This document shows positions 33,980 to 45,214 of a stretch of 64,000 bases of DNA, in pieces. This stretch comes from Auricularia sp. M13. Taxonomy: Eukaryota; Basidiomycota; Agaricomycetes; Auriculariales; Auriculariaceae. The notes beneath the pieces are model-generated. The model did no database searches. It was given only the letters and a program-made list of their open reading frames with translations, and was not told where the DNA came from. Location: assembly GCA_037042915.1 (NCBI GenBank), contig CM073193.1:5580001-5644000 (forward strand). The letters run 5' to 3'. Every line of letters starts with the position of its first letter. Positions within the stretch are counted from its first letter, which is position 1. A program made the position numbers and the translations under genes.

Positions 33980-34713
33980 ATGCGCCAAGTCATTAGCGCT
34001 TTAGCTTCCGACGCCATCCGGCTTACATCAGCTTTGATAGTGCCAGCGGCCACCAGATCTAATATACTTCTCATTCTCACTGCCTTCGAAACATGGGGTT
34101 CTTTCTCTGAATTGGCGTACATGTACAGCATGCCTCGGCGCTGCTTTCGGCCTCCTCCCGCCGGATCCACGATACGCGCCTTTGCGGAAGGCGGACCGGT
34201 CCGACTGACATTGTTGTCACGGATTTACACCCGAACGACGTTGTGCTGCTGCGTTGTTGAGTCGTCCTTGCCTTCTTCCACCTTGTACTTCACGACACCA
34301 TTGCTGCTGCCTCATATTCGACAACTCGTGGTGCACATTTCGCTGAAGATCTAACATTGTGAGTGATTTATGGTCAACCAGACGCAGGGAGACTGCTCAT
34401 GCGTGCAGCAGCAGCAGCGATGTCAACCCCCACGTCGAGCATCCAGGACATCCGCACCGAATTCTGCATATTTGTGGCTCACAAGACACTCTCCCGTCTC
34501 AAGAATTCGGATTGTCCAGCCTTTATTATGACGTGGAAAGGACGATCTCGCCTTGCTGTGCCGCAGGAGAATGACAAGAGCCCGTATTACGCTTTCACAG
34601 CCCAGCTTCTGCAGATCTTGCGCGAAAACGAACACGTACTGGCCGTTCTTTATCCTGATATACTCGTCGGAAAAGAACGCGTCGTCGGCGTCGCCAGAGC
34701 CGTCTGGGCCTGA
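33980..34713 (+). CDS. Hypothetical protein, probably spliced
   Basis: Two coding-looking blocks follow the DR copy: LASDAIRLTSALIVPAATRS, then FETWGSFSELAYMYS (33995-34140), and QDIRTEFCIFVAHKTLSRLK, AFIMTWKGRSRLAVPQEND, LLQILRENEHVLAVLYPDIL (34440-34690). Between them, near 34200-34255, another frame reads GPTDIVVTDLHPNDVVLL, so at least one intron or frame change is needed. No domain recognised. The upstream end is obscured by the repeat. Confidence 0.4.
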
Positions 34714-36667
34714 TGCGAACTGTATAATTTCAGGTTCTGAGAGACATAGAATCCGTGCAGAATAGCTCTGAATCCACCTGCTCTACCTATAATGCCGAGC
34801 TCTCCGCGCGCCGTTGCGCGGCTTCATGCGAGTTTTCAAGGGAGATTGTGCTAGAGCGGGCAAGGGCAAAATCCTTTGTTGGGCTGAAACTATTTCGCAA
34901 GCATCTCAAGACCAGGCGAGACTGCTGTGATCCGGTTGTATTGTTCCGACGTCGCGTTCAGACATGGCAGTGTATTTCAGAGTCATGAGATGGATCAGTC
35001 TGGGATACATTATCAACGGCAGTTGTCCGTGGAGTCCAGAAAGCTACAAGTTAGAGCACAGTACAGTCACTGTCAACATGAACCTGGACCGACGTGAATG
35101 TCGCGTACAGTGAGAGGCGCGAGGAATATGTTCATCACAATTCTCCCCGACCCGTTTCCCACGGTCAATCGCTGGGTCAAGTCGGGAGAACCATTCAACT
35201 GCAGTGCATCGGCGGGCGACTCTGAGACCGAGGTAGCGAGAGTGAGGGTGAGCTCCTGCTGGGTACCAGCGCCCGACGGGGCAATGCTCTACGAGATGCG
35301 TCGGAAGGATGCAGTGTGAAAAGACGCGTGCTTACTGGCCGGGGCACGTTGGGACGGTCCGGAACATATCCCGCTTCACGACCGACCGCGGGCTGCGCAG
35401 TGACGGCCGGTAGAGCCCCCGGATTCGCGAACGGCTGGAAGCAGTCAAAGGCTGAGACACGAGAGGACCCTGACATGAACGCTTACCGCGTCGGACAGTT
35501 GTCGCAGAGGTGAATCTTCCTGCGACAAAATCACTGCTGGCCCTGCAGTACTCTCCGCAGACAGCGCTCGCGCATCGAGTCCCTGCGGGTGGGCTGAGTG
35601 GGTTACAGGCGAGGCGGCGACGTCGGAGGCGAGGTCGCGATCGCCATCGTTGCCACTGCGCTGGATGCAGATCAGAGAGATGTTTCGGGCATGAATACAG
35701 CCATACATGGGCGTGGAGGATCGGCTGCATGTTCGGTTCAGAGTTCACGACGGGCTCTGCAGACGGTCCGGGAGGGGAGGAGGGTATCTGGCCTTGGCCG
35801 CTCTCCGGGCTGAGAAATTCTCTGGAGCGATGGTGGGCATCAGACTGCAGGGAATTGGCTCAAATGAGTGCATTTTCTCGTGACACAGCAAACATGTCAC
35901 GTGACGTACTAAATCCGGCGACAGGACCGTCGGCAGAGGCTGGCTGACCAAGACTGGCAGAGTCAAATTGCATCTGGGACCCCTCTTCAGACGCGTGGGC
36001 AAAGATTATGATCAGGCATGCGATACTCATACAGTGACGCGGGCGTACTTACCTTTACTGTGCGCTGTCTCGCAGTTTTAGGCATTTGACCGAGGAGATC
36101 CAACAGCGGTGTTTTAGCGTCCAGCCAGGCACCGCGCCGCCTTCTTATACTTATTAGGATATAACAGCCACGGTCGAAGGTGAACCGCCTCTCGGTCAAT
36201 GCCGGTCTTTGCCAATCCCGCGCCACATCTCGCTGACGTCTGGCTGTGCTTTCCGGTCTTGCGAGCGCCCAGCGCGCTGGCCTTCTCCGCTCCCGGCGCG
36301 CATTCCAGGATGCGCGCGCCATGCTTCCGCTTTGCCAGCCCATCTGCACAGAATCTTATTCTCGGCTTGCACGCCCGAAGCGTCCTTCTCGGCACAGCTT
36401 CAACCACGTGGTGCACGGCCATTGTTATCCATTGCTATGATCATCAGCGATCGGCGATTCTTGTGGCTGTTCGCGCAAATTCTTACCATTTCGGGCTGTA
36501 CAGTCATCTCACCGCCGGACTGCTATAAAGGCCGGAGTCTTTATCCCTCAGTGTTATCCAGCTTTCTCCATGCAATACGATGATAGGCCATTTCACGCAG
36601 CCGGCGACCAGGTCGAATTTCTATTGCCGCTGTTGCCTGATCATAGCGAGGGCAAATTCCTTTGGGT
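34714..36667. other. Spacer with many weak ORFs
   Basis: Several overlapping open frames (for example 35332-35748 minus, 35510-35947 plus), none with recognisable features. 36155-36255 is an inverted match to 46765-46870 (GCCGGTCTTTGCCAATCCCG and CGCCACATCTCGCTGACG). Confidence 0.4.
36155..36255 (-). repeat. Short dispersed repeat, copy 1
   Basis: About 95 bp matching the reverse complement of 46765-46870. The best block is CGGTCAATGCCGGTCTTTGC with the following 40 bases. Confidence 0.75.
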
Positions 36668-37480
36668 ATGCAGCGTGCGTTCATGCCGCCCGACCTGAGG
36701 GCTGAATATGATACAGATTCCGATGACGACATGCCTGACCTTGTCTCAGAAGACGAGGAAGGTGAGACCCCACTGAGGTCTTCAGATGAGGCTGTAGATG
36801 CGATTCCCGAGTTCGAACTGCTTCCATACTGCCCCTTTTGCCCATCCTCTTCGCGAGGTCATGGAGGCTGCCCGTATAGGTGATGTCTACAGAATTTTCA
36901 CAACCTTCGAAACTTACCTATCCAATGTCAGCCGCCCCGACATTTTCTACTCAACTGAGGCAATGGCTCGGCACTCCGTGAGTGAATTATATCTGATATA
37001 CAATCCGTTTGTTCACAGAAGGTGCTTCTAGGTCCTTCTCCAAGCGTCCAACGCGGAGCTTAGCGCTATCATCGCCCACCGAGCTGGTCGGATTATCGAT
37101 ACATCGCTCCTAGCACGACTTCACACCCCTTCGCTGCTATGGGCTCAATTGATCTACGAAAGCAGGCAATTGATTATGCAAGAGCCCTGCGAGGAGGCCG
37201 AGGGCTATGAACTGTCGGACTTCATTCATGACGCGACACTTTTGGCGGTACGCAACTCAACCTTGAATTTAGGACATGCTAAATATTCAAATCATCTCAG
37301 GAATGTATTTTTCTGATGACAGCGTGTCCCGTGTTAGGCGGCGCGGCACGACAGGCATGTAGGAGGCTTGTAACTGCAGGTCAACGGGTCTGTGCAAGAT
37401 TCCAGGCAGAGCATTGTATGGACGCCCAATTGAGCCATGGGAAGAATGGATTGAATGGAGGGACGGCTCGCGCGGGATGA
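36668..37480 (+). CDS. Hypothetical protein with an acidic N-terminus, multi-exon
   Basis: Exon 1 (36668 to about 36761) encodes MQRAFMPPDLRAEYDTD, then a Ser/Asp/Glu-rich stretch ending at a GTGAGA donor. Later exons are clear: up to 36977 (GDVYRIFTTFETYLSNVSR, FYSTEAMARHS), 37032-37247 (VLLQASNAELSAIIAHRAGR, LLWAQLIYESRQLIMQEP) and 37301-37480 (ECIFLMTACPVLGGAARQAC, then VCARFQAEHCMDAQ). All join in phase 0 over introns of 53-54 bp. The start of the second exon is uncertain; an acceptor before 36880 restores phase across a 118-bp gap. The protein is helical-looking, without known domains. Confidence 0.6.
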
Positions 37481-38859
37481 TGAGCAGGACATTCTACTGC
37501 AAAGTATTTGGGTGACAGTCCATTGTATCGCTGAGAATAATCAAATAGAGGTGTGAGATATAGAGCACCATGAATAGTAAATTTTCATCCGCTTGTCCAG
37601 GGGTGCTTCTTTGGGTCAGTCTGGACCTACTCGCCGGCAAGTATGTAAATCGTATCCGCGCTGTAACGCATATCTCTGTAAGACGGGTTCGTGTTTGCTT
37701 AGCATCAAACCGAATACACTGATGACCTTGAACAGGGTCTCAGACTGCACGAGATGACCAAGGGTTCCGTCGTCGAAAGACGATCCGATATTGATGATGT
37801 GGGGCGATCCGTTCAAGGCTACAGCGCACACCGTGGTGGCGCATTTACCACAATATCGCCGCTCGACTCTTATACTGCCTTTTCGACTGCTTCGTTTACT
37901 CTTCTAGCATACTTGTGTCTGTAATGGAGAGCTCGTTTTCCTTGCCGCATTTTCGACGCTCAGATTCGCTGCCCTGACTGCAAACTGCAGGAACCTCATC
38001 ATGAGGAAACCGGGGTCAAAGTCCGAGTGCTCCGACTACCGGCGCGCTTCGCCGGTACAGAAAGTGCGCGGGATTCGGGTGGCGCGGGCCCATGACCAAA
38101 TTGTCCCGTATGCCAAATAACTCGACGGGGGAAACTCGTCCGTTTTATTCGAGCTTCGTGAGCGAGAATGAGCGCGCAGAACCGCTGGCGACCCCGGCAC
38201 AGCTGATAAAATCGAGCCCTCCCATCCGAGGACACTTCCAGTCAACCAAGGTCTATGTCCCTCCCAGAACCCTGCCGCTTTTGTTTAACATCTAGTGACG
38301 CTCGGTTTTTTCATTCCTCCTCGAATCTCGAATCTCTAGGAGCCACTGATCGTCATGCCGCATGAAGATCATCCGAACGCTTCCGAACGCCTTGATCGTA
38401 CTCATGTACGCGTCATTGGCGCCGGTTACGATCCCAGCTTCAGCATCATTGGCGCCCATTACGATCCCAGCTTCAGCATCCTGCCACGGTTAGCTGCGGT
38501 AAATCTCGTGCAATATGCTACCAAAATACTCAATTTCATCCTGTTCACGCACCGATCGGGTGTTCTTGTGCTTTACGGGGCGACGCATAACCTGGTTAAC
38601 TCCGTGCAGCTGGAATGCCTGCGGAGACTTGAAGTTGAAGCACTCGATTTCCCTATGTGCGTCGGCTGCAATCGGAGACAAGACGGATCTGCGATACGGC
38701 AATCGTTGCTTTGTTCCCCTCCCAGGGTTCGTTCTCCGACTCCGGGGTCTCTCTCGCCCTTGCCTTTCCTCTGTAACGTCTGTGTGCCAAGACGATGCCA
38801 AAAGCAACCAAGGTGGGTAGTTTCGCACTCGTTCTTGCAACGTCTGAGTTCGTGTGTAG
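37481..38859. other. Spacer; weak ORFs and one tandem repeat
   Basis: A minus-strand ORF at 37616-37831 (ALNGSPHIINIGSSFDD, then ETLFKVISVFGLMLSKH) looks partly coding but stands alone. The plus ORF at 38355-38927 is interrupted in logic by the better-supported gene that starts at 38860. Confidence 0.35.
38414..38479 (+). repeat. 33-bp tandem repeat, two units
   Basis: Units 38414-38446 and 38447-38479 differ at about two or three positions. Both contain CATTGGCGCC and TTACGATCCCAGCTTCAGC. Confidence 0.9.
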
Positions 38860-39753
38860 ATGCCTGTGCAATCGGACTCTTCGGCAAGGAGCCCCGATGC
38901 CAACAAACCGTATGCATCATTGCGTAGCCATCTCAAAGATAATATCTTGACAAGACTACAGAAAGGGAACCGCCAGTGAACTAGAGCTCGGCCTAGGTCT
39001 CATAGCGGCCTTCCGCGGCCTAACGGGAGGGGCAGGAGAGACCGTATGTGACCGTTCCTCAGCGACGGCGAAATCTCACGATTCCGACGTAGGGGTGTAT
39101 TCTTGAGACATTCCCCCATACTCCCAAACTCCCACATCTCGAAGCCTTCCTGGAGGGGCTGGGCAAAAAGGACGTCCGTACGCAGAATGTCCGTACCCAG
39201 GACGTCCGTACCCAGGATGTCCGTACCCAAGATGTCCACGAGGTACCGCGCGCAATCGCCAAGCAGGGCGGCAGGTTGAAAGGAAAGGAACTCCTTGATT
39301 ATTTGGGAGTTAGCGAAGCCAGAGTTCGTTTCCTTGCCATGGTGAGTTCCTGAGCGTGCCAACTAAACCGAGCTGAACGCCGTGCAGACCGTGGAGCTAA
39401 ATTTTCCCTCCTGCCATGTGATCAAGTGGAATCCCGCCCGTGTCGTCCTTAAAGCACTCGCAGTACGTCAACAGGCGCATCGAAAGCCACGACGTGCGTT
39501 AATCCACGGAGTAGAACCTCGTGGACGACAATGTGACCGTGGAATCGATCGTCTCCATCGTAATGACGTCTGCTGAAGCGCCTTACTATGACAGAGAAAC
39601 TGTGAGTGGACGCTTGCTCGTCCATTGACATGTCCTCATAATGGCCGGCAGCTGCGTTTTCCTGGCGACGTGATTATCGGCGCGAGGCTGCCGGATGGAA
39701 CCATAATTCCGTGCGTTACGTTGGCGGCGCAGCCGCTCGGCGAGCTGGCTTGA
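38860..39753 (+). CDS. Hypothetical protein with a DVRTQ pentapeptide minisatellite, six exons
   Basis: Exons 38860-38909, 38962-39043, 39108-39341, 39388-39462, 39515-39601 and 39652-39753 join cleanly (introns 46-64 bp, GT-AG) into 209 residues. The start Met follows an in-frame stop. The protein reads MPVQSDSSARSPDANKP, a Gly/Leu-rich stretch (LGLGLIAAFRGLTGG), then about five tandem copies of DVRTQ (39173-39233 in the DNA). It continues RAIAKQGGRLKGKELLDYLG, FPSCHVIKWNPARVVLKALA, DDNVTVESIVSIVMTSAEAP and FPGDVIIGARLPDGTIIP. No known domain recognised. The intact frame through a 15-bp repeat suggests selection for its coding, and repeat number may vary among strains. Confidence 0.75.
39173..39233 (+). 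repeat. 15-bp minisatellite inside the coding exon
   Basis: About four to five copies of a unit like GTCCGTACCCAGGAC with single-base variants. Each copy encodes one pentapeptide, so gain or loss of units keeps the frame. Confidence 0.9.
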
Positions 39754-40274
39754 TCAGGCGAAGGCTACGAGTCCAGGATACAGGTCCAAGTGAGATATCT
39801 ATGGCGACTCTTCTCGGACACATACTTTCATGCGAATACACACTCGACCAGTTCTGAACCAGTCGTCCATGACATCGTAAAAACCGAGGACTTGGGCCAC
39901 GACTAGGGGCCAGTTATGCCAGGACATGGAGCCTACACTGTGTTCGCACAATACGGTGCCAAAACGGGGGATGGGACTTGTACAGTGCCAATGTGAGCGC
40001 ACATAGAAGATTTAGTCAGTTTGATCTAGCAGGCCGCATGGCTAAGGAGACGGAGAGGTCATCGGCTGCGCCTGGCGGTCAAAATCCCCGCGGGCGCGCG
40101 CCTTGGCGGTTGCAGAATGTGGTCGATATTATTATAGCAGCAGCCGCTACGGGCCAGTTTGAGCCTGAATACAGGACGCGCAATTGACCCTCCGCCTCTA
40201 CCGCGTCTTTCGAACCCATTGGATGCGGTTTACTCACGTAAGAGCTCACGATCACGCAACGCCCACGAATGCAG
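39754..40274. other. Spacer, nothing certain
   Basis: A minus-strand stretch at 39799-40002 (PIPRFGTVLCEHSVGS, then LGFYDVMDDWFRTGR) could be an exon but has no partner exons that I can link. Confidence 0.35.
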
Positions 40275-40665
40275 GCTTGCACGCTGTGCATGAAGGGCGA
40301 CTTGGTCGCATGAGTCATCCACCCGCGCCACTCCCCAGCCCTGATGGTTCAGCCTTTTGATAAGATCTCCTGCGCGATGAACAGCAGTGCGAGCAAGCTG
40401 ACGTTCCGGTGCGGGCAAGAAGGATACCGTCGGAGTTCGGAGCAAGCCGAACCGTGTCTTGTCCTCCGATTTTCTCCTTTACCTACCTACCTTTCCATTC
40501 CATCCTGGGCGCCGCGCGCACTGGGGTATACTGCTATCCATGCACCTGAAACCCAGAAAATACCGGATACCCGCTACCAAGTAGCCCTACGAGTGACGCT
40601 GGCGCTCGCCGCTTGCTTGAGCCAGCGCTGGCCGCTCGAACGTCCGGCCGTGGCGCTACACACCG
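40275..40665 (+). repeat. Dispersed repeat DR, copy 8
   Basis: Forward copy with GGGCGACTTGGTCGCATGAGTC (40298), the GTTCGGAGCAAGCCGAAC stem-loop, CTACCAAGTAGCCC and CGCTCGCCGCTTGC. It is interrupted by ACCTACCTACCTT at 40481-40493. Confidence 0.85.
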
Positions 40666-41640
40666 GGCTGAATGACCGTGGCTATAATTTCCCTCAGAGT
40701 AGTCCAGACTGCCTTGCGTGTGAGGTTGTGGCTCGTCGCATGCGCTGAAAGACTACCGGGCATGATAGCGGTCGGTGTCAGTTCAGAATTCGCAGAACAG
40801 GTCTTTGGAAGACATTCAAGTGTGGATGTCTTGCTCCAGCTGCTATAAAGAATACAATTCCAAGCCGTGCATCGTGCTTCCGCTAGACGACCTGTCTTGA
40901 AGCTTGAATATCAGTGCCATTGCACGCCAAAAAATGCCTTCTTGCCTCCCAGACCTTTTCCTTGCAGGTCCACATATATTCCAATCTCCGTGGAAGGCTC
41001 GATACCCGATTGTGTGATGATTGTGAGCTGGATGAATGCGGTGTTGAAGAACATTCGCGCGAGCTTCTGCCCAAGTCGTCCTTATCAGCTACCGCGGCGA
41101 TGCCAGCTTCAACTGGCGGACGGCGCGCACCAGCTGACCGTCGGCTCAGCACATCGCTGAACGCTAGCGGAGATATATGGGGGATTCCCAGAGAAGCGCG
41201 CCGTGAGACGGACTCCACGCCAACGGCCCTCGCGCGCAGCGTCCTTATCACGCGCCAAGTCCGCCTCGCTCGACCTCGGCCGTGCCACATGACTGTTTGC
41301 TATCGCGCGATGCTTGCCGTGAGGGCGAGCCTCGCCTCGCGACTCTCTTCAAGAGTACCGCTCTCTTCATGGATCCGCCTGACGCGAAACGTGCACGCGC
41401 GGAAGCGCTAATCGCCCACGGTGCTTCCAATCCAACGAACGGGAGGATAACTCTCATCAAATGTGACTCCCCGACATCTGGTCACTGTTGATTTGGCCGG
41501 AATACGGAAGGTACAATTACTATTTTGCTAAAGACAGGGAAGAGGTTTCGTGTAGCACAGGGTGATCGAAAACTATTGAAGGCACTGCTATTCAAGGAAA
41601 CGTGCAATGGACAGACGCTACGGGAAATGCAATTTGTCCG
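40666..41640. other. Spacer, nothing certain
   Basis: Open frames exist on both strands between 40880 and 41490, including a short plus frame starting MDPPDAKRARAEALIAHG at 41371, but no domain or splice structure is convincing. Confidence 0.35.
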
Positions 41641-41646
41641 CCGCAA

Positions 41647-43356
41647 CTACGGGTAAAGCTCGAGGGTTCCCAGGACGTTATCGCTACTTGGTGTGACAGG
41701 CCCGTCCCAACCTGAGCTCGTACTGAGCGGCGGGTTAGAACTGCCGCATCGTGACGCTGGGGCCGCGCTCCGCGGCGGGAATGTATTTGCACGTCGTAAC
41801 ACCCCAGTGCTGGTAATCGACGGACCCTCGATACGCCGTAAAGTCGTGGTCACGTCCCAGTCACTGAGGGAAACGGGCAACGGAAATTGAGGTATGCTCG
41901 AGAGGCTTCCTCTTCGACTATCCCAGCGCGGCTGAGAAGTATGATCCGCGTCTGTGGAGGTCGATGTCGACCCAGCAGACAAAGAGGAACCCGTTCCGTT
42001 CGGAAGGCTGCAAGGCTCGGCGGACTCCGACGGACTGCCCGCGTCACATTCGAGCTCGAAGACCTGCAATGAAAGGCTGCACCCTGAGCTTTCATCGAAC
42101 GCGATGGGAAGCGACTAGACGCCAGTCAACAATTGCGGACAGGCTCTTAAAACTGGCAGATGGGCAAACCTTTTTGCGCCCGAAGATTCGCGCGACGCTG
42201 AAACCGATACGAGTACGTATGAGCTGCGAGTGAAAGGCGAATTCCGCTTCATGAATTGCCTCGTCTGCGGCTTGAGCAGCAGATCGCATGGCCTGAATCG
42301 CATTGGGTAACAAATCCTTTCCCGGTCCTGAGAATGGATGAGATCGTCATCTCTCTTCAAGGGTGCCAATGGCTCACCGGAGGAGGCGGACGCGAGCTGG
42401 GACAGCAAAAGGGGATATCAGCATATACGTTGTACGGGTTTAATGAGAAGGTCAGCAAAGCGGAGCGCCCTTGGTGGCACGGAAAGGGTGGGGGGGTGCT
42501 CGATGCTGGGTCACAGCTTGCGTGGGACAGGAAAGTGGCGAAGGCAGATGTACTTGGGGATGCCCGGCGGCTCTTGCGGAATAAGAATGAACCGAGAGAG
42601 GAGAACCTTAAGGTGGATACCGCCGGGGCAGCGGCAGGATGCTGTTGAAGCTGGAGGGCGGAGGCAGCCGTTGCACAAATTCTCTCAAACTCGGAGAATT
42701 GTACTCGTCGTCCGACGTGACGGAGAGCCTCAGCCGCAGCCAAGTGACCATGGCAATACGGTATGTAAAGCGAGAAATCTGACGCCTGCTAACAATGAGC
42801 GCACTGCGCCCTACCGCACCGGACAGATTGAACCCACCGAATCGATGAAGGCCTGCGCAATGGTCTGAATGGCGTCCTCGACCTCGTCTTCAGCGCAGGA
42901 GCCAATGAGGGATAGCTTACGCGCGAATGCCGTATGGAAGGCCAGCAGATCGGCAGAGTTGCGCGCCACAAGCCCAGACCTTTTGGGCAGTACAGATGGT
43001 AAGCGGGCAAGATAGATGTGATTCAAAGTGGCGAGGTAGCTGACGTAAGCCTGCTCGGAGTGCACTATTTCGAGGAGCGCATGCAGTCTACGTTCAGATT
43101 CGGAATATGACTTTCGCGGCCTTGGAAGTGACGGTGGGTCGTTCGCCGGGGATCTGGCAGAGTCGACGTATGGTAGCTCGGAAATAGGCTTAGCGTCGAT
43201 AAGTAACTGCGAGCGCGCGCCCTCACGGACGTACCGAAGCGTGCTCAAGTGCATGGACGTCCTGCGTGGATGGTTCATCAGTGGTAACTTTAGACATTGT
43301 CGACAACAGCGAGAAAGCCTACCGTAATCAGCGTCGACCTGTAAGCATGAGTACAT
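41647..43356 (-). pseudogene. RhoGEF (DH domain) protein with a premature stop
   Basis: The minus strand encodes a Dbl-homology domain. The first conserved helix is RRLHALLEIVHSEQAYVSYL (about 43090). Then come FHTAFARKLSLIGSCAEDEV (about 42900), EALRHVGRRVQFSEFERICA (about 42690), the third conserved block ADLLIKPVQRIC-stop-YPLLLSQLASASS (42370-42460) and the last helix NAIQAMRSAAQAADEAIHEA (about 42290), followed by a Ser/Thr-rich tail ending at 41647. DH domains activate Rho-type GTPases. In block three the family has Arg between IC and YPLLL; here the codon at 42418-42420 is TGA, one C-to-T change from CGA. One intron (GTGAGCC...CTCAG, about 42322-42371) fits in phase. The rest of the frame is well kept, so the loss looks recent, unless this is a sequencing error. 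Confidence 0.75.
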
Positions 43357-43539
43357 GTTGACTGGCCATCCGGATACAGCACAGTGAGAGTTTCAGCCGG
43401 AACGGCAAGTCAGCAGTTGAACGCATGACCCGGAGGCTGGCAGCGCACCTTGTCAGTGCCCATTTCGGGCATCCTGCCGTCGTACTGAAGCGCGGTGCGA
43501 GGTACGAAGAAGAAAAGCGCAGAGCCGCACACATATACC

Positions 43540-43874
43540 ATGTACGCCACCGGCATCATCTACTCGCAGGATCGCCTCTCCGTTGAGTACGTTCGTGTAC
43601 TCACGCGCAACCTTTTCCGCCGTGGAAGAATTCATGGGCCGGCATCCCCGCAATCGAAAGCCACGTGCAAATCAGAAATCGTCGACAGGATAGCAAGTTT
43701 GCGATCTTCTATTCGCGTCGACCGTCTGCCCCGCGTAACTGCCATATTTGGCGGACAACTCGCCTCACCTGGCACGGAGATATGCTCGTACTCGCCTTGC
43801 AGCATAACGGGAAGTACACGAGTGTGACCAACGAGGGTCTCGTGCGCAGAGCCATTAGAAAGTTTGTTGCCTAA
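43540..43874 (+). CDS. Hypothetical protein, 3' exons
   Basis: The plus strand encodes MYATGIIYSQDRLSVEYVRV (43541) and, in another frame, RTTRLTWHGDMLVLALQHNG, then EGLVRRAIRKFV to a stop at 43874. The W-GD-LV pattern followed by a short basic end resembles a tail I associate with uncharacterised mushroom proteins. It needs an intron near 43650-43720. Divergent with the RhoGEF gene. Confidence 0.4.
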
Positions 43875-45214
43875 TCAATACCCTTTACACACTCTAATGC
43901 AAATTACAGGTTCCTGAATGCCGTTCCAGCGAGAGGTTGGGCGCCGAGATGTATTCCTTGAAGATTTACCGAAATGTAGCTGTGCCGTTTTCATGATCAA
44001 GAGATATCGAGTTAGATGTTGACGAAGTGCCAGGGGAGTATATACGCAGGAATGAGCAGGATATATTAGCTGAAATGAGTTCCGAGGTGGTCTGCGAGTT
44101 AAAGAGCCATCGCCTCGCAGATCGCGCAGCGCAGTATACTCCAGGCATGATAGTCCCAGGCGGAACACTGGCGTAAGGGAGAGATTAGCGAACCCTCGAA
44201 TGAGTCGGGCACTGGTCGGGCAGCGGCGGCGGCGCGTCGGTTCTTCGGTCCGATGCGGCGTTCGGTCCACGTTTATTCACGCATTCTGAGCATTCATCAC
44301 TTACGAGCCCTTTCGCAGCACCGGAGGCCGCAGGGCAGCTTTGAATGCCGCATTCCGTTCTTCTAAACGTCGCGCGGCTCCGGAAACGTATGGCGTCGTT
44401 CTATCGATGCGGACCACAGAGCGTCACCGAGTTGGAACTGCCTGCCACATGTGAGAGCGCAACGATAATCTTCAAACATAAAGTCTGCGAAGGAGACTAG
44501 CAATGTAGCAGGTATTGCCCGCAAGGGCCTGTGGGGGTTCTGATTACCGCATCGGCAAGAATCAAATATTCATGTTCTAGCCACTCTCATGACATTTCGC
44601 TTTCACATTGGATATCTGCGCAACTCTGAGTAATCTGTGCACCTTGCAGCTGCATTGCCAAGTTATCCCGCCAGCGCAGAAGTACAATCTCGTCGCCACT
44701 GGCCTGAGCCGTTGCGCTTTGACAGCTGTTTGCAAAATTGAGAGAAATCTGCAGGTGTGTGTGTTCGGGCTCGTGGATTCGCACTCCAACGAGATGCTCC
44801 ACTTCACCATACAGATTTTACCCGCGAATACGGCCTATGCTCTTCAAGTCCGCCCCGCGTGCAAATTTCTATGGCGGCACTGAGAGCGCCGGTGGAGCGC
44901 AAATCCACGAGCCCGAACACACACAGCTGTGGATTTCGCTCAATTTTGCAAACAGCTGGAAAAATGTGCTTCATGTTCCTCAGTGTTGGAGTATATTATT
45001 AGCAAGGAGGTTCTCTCGGAGCTTATACTTTCCAGCTGAAAGACGACGTCGCGGCTTCTCACTTCTCTGACGGACAGGCTTACCCTTCACCGATATTGCT
45101 CGCTCGCTGCACCATCAGCCGAAACCCGGCAACACTATTTCGACCCTCGGGCTGGGACACGTACAGGTTACCGATCTACTTCCTTCCTGTACCGAACCCG
45201 CGCGTCAGCAGACT
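43875..45214. other. Spacer containing a hairpin-forming inverted repeat
   Basis: Apart from the inverted repeat at 44722-44958, only short ORFs without domain signals (for example 43875-44270 minus, 44608-44883 plus). Confidence 0.45.
44722..44958. repeat. Inverted repeat with about 65-bp arms
   Basis: The left arm (44722-44787) contains CAGCTGTTTGCAAAATTGAG and GTGTTCGGGCTCGTGGATT. The right arm (44894-44958) contains the reverse complement of both in reverse order. About 90% identity by eye, spacer about 105 bp. A transcript would fold into a long hairpin. Confidence 0.85.

Noticed and set aside
38355-38927. 190-codon plus-strand ORF with Cys pairs
   Set aside because: It overlaps the first exon of the well-spliced gene starting at 38860 in a different frame, and includes a tandem repeat. 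No domain supports it.
39173-39233. Short regular repeats resembling a CRISPR array
   Set aside because: The units are 15 bp, contiguous without spacers, and lie inside a eukaryotic coding exon.
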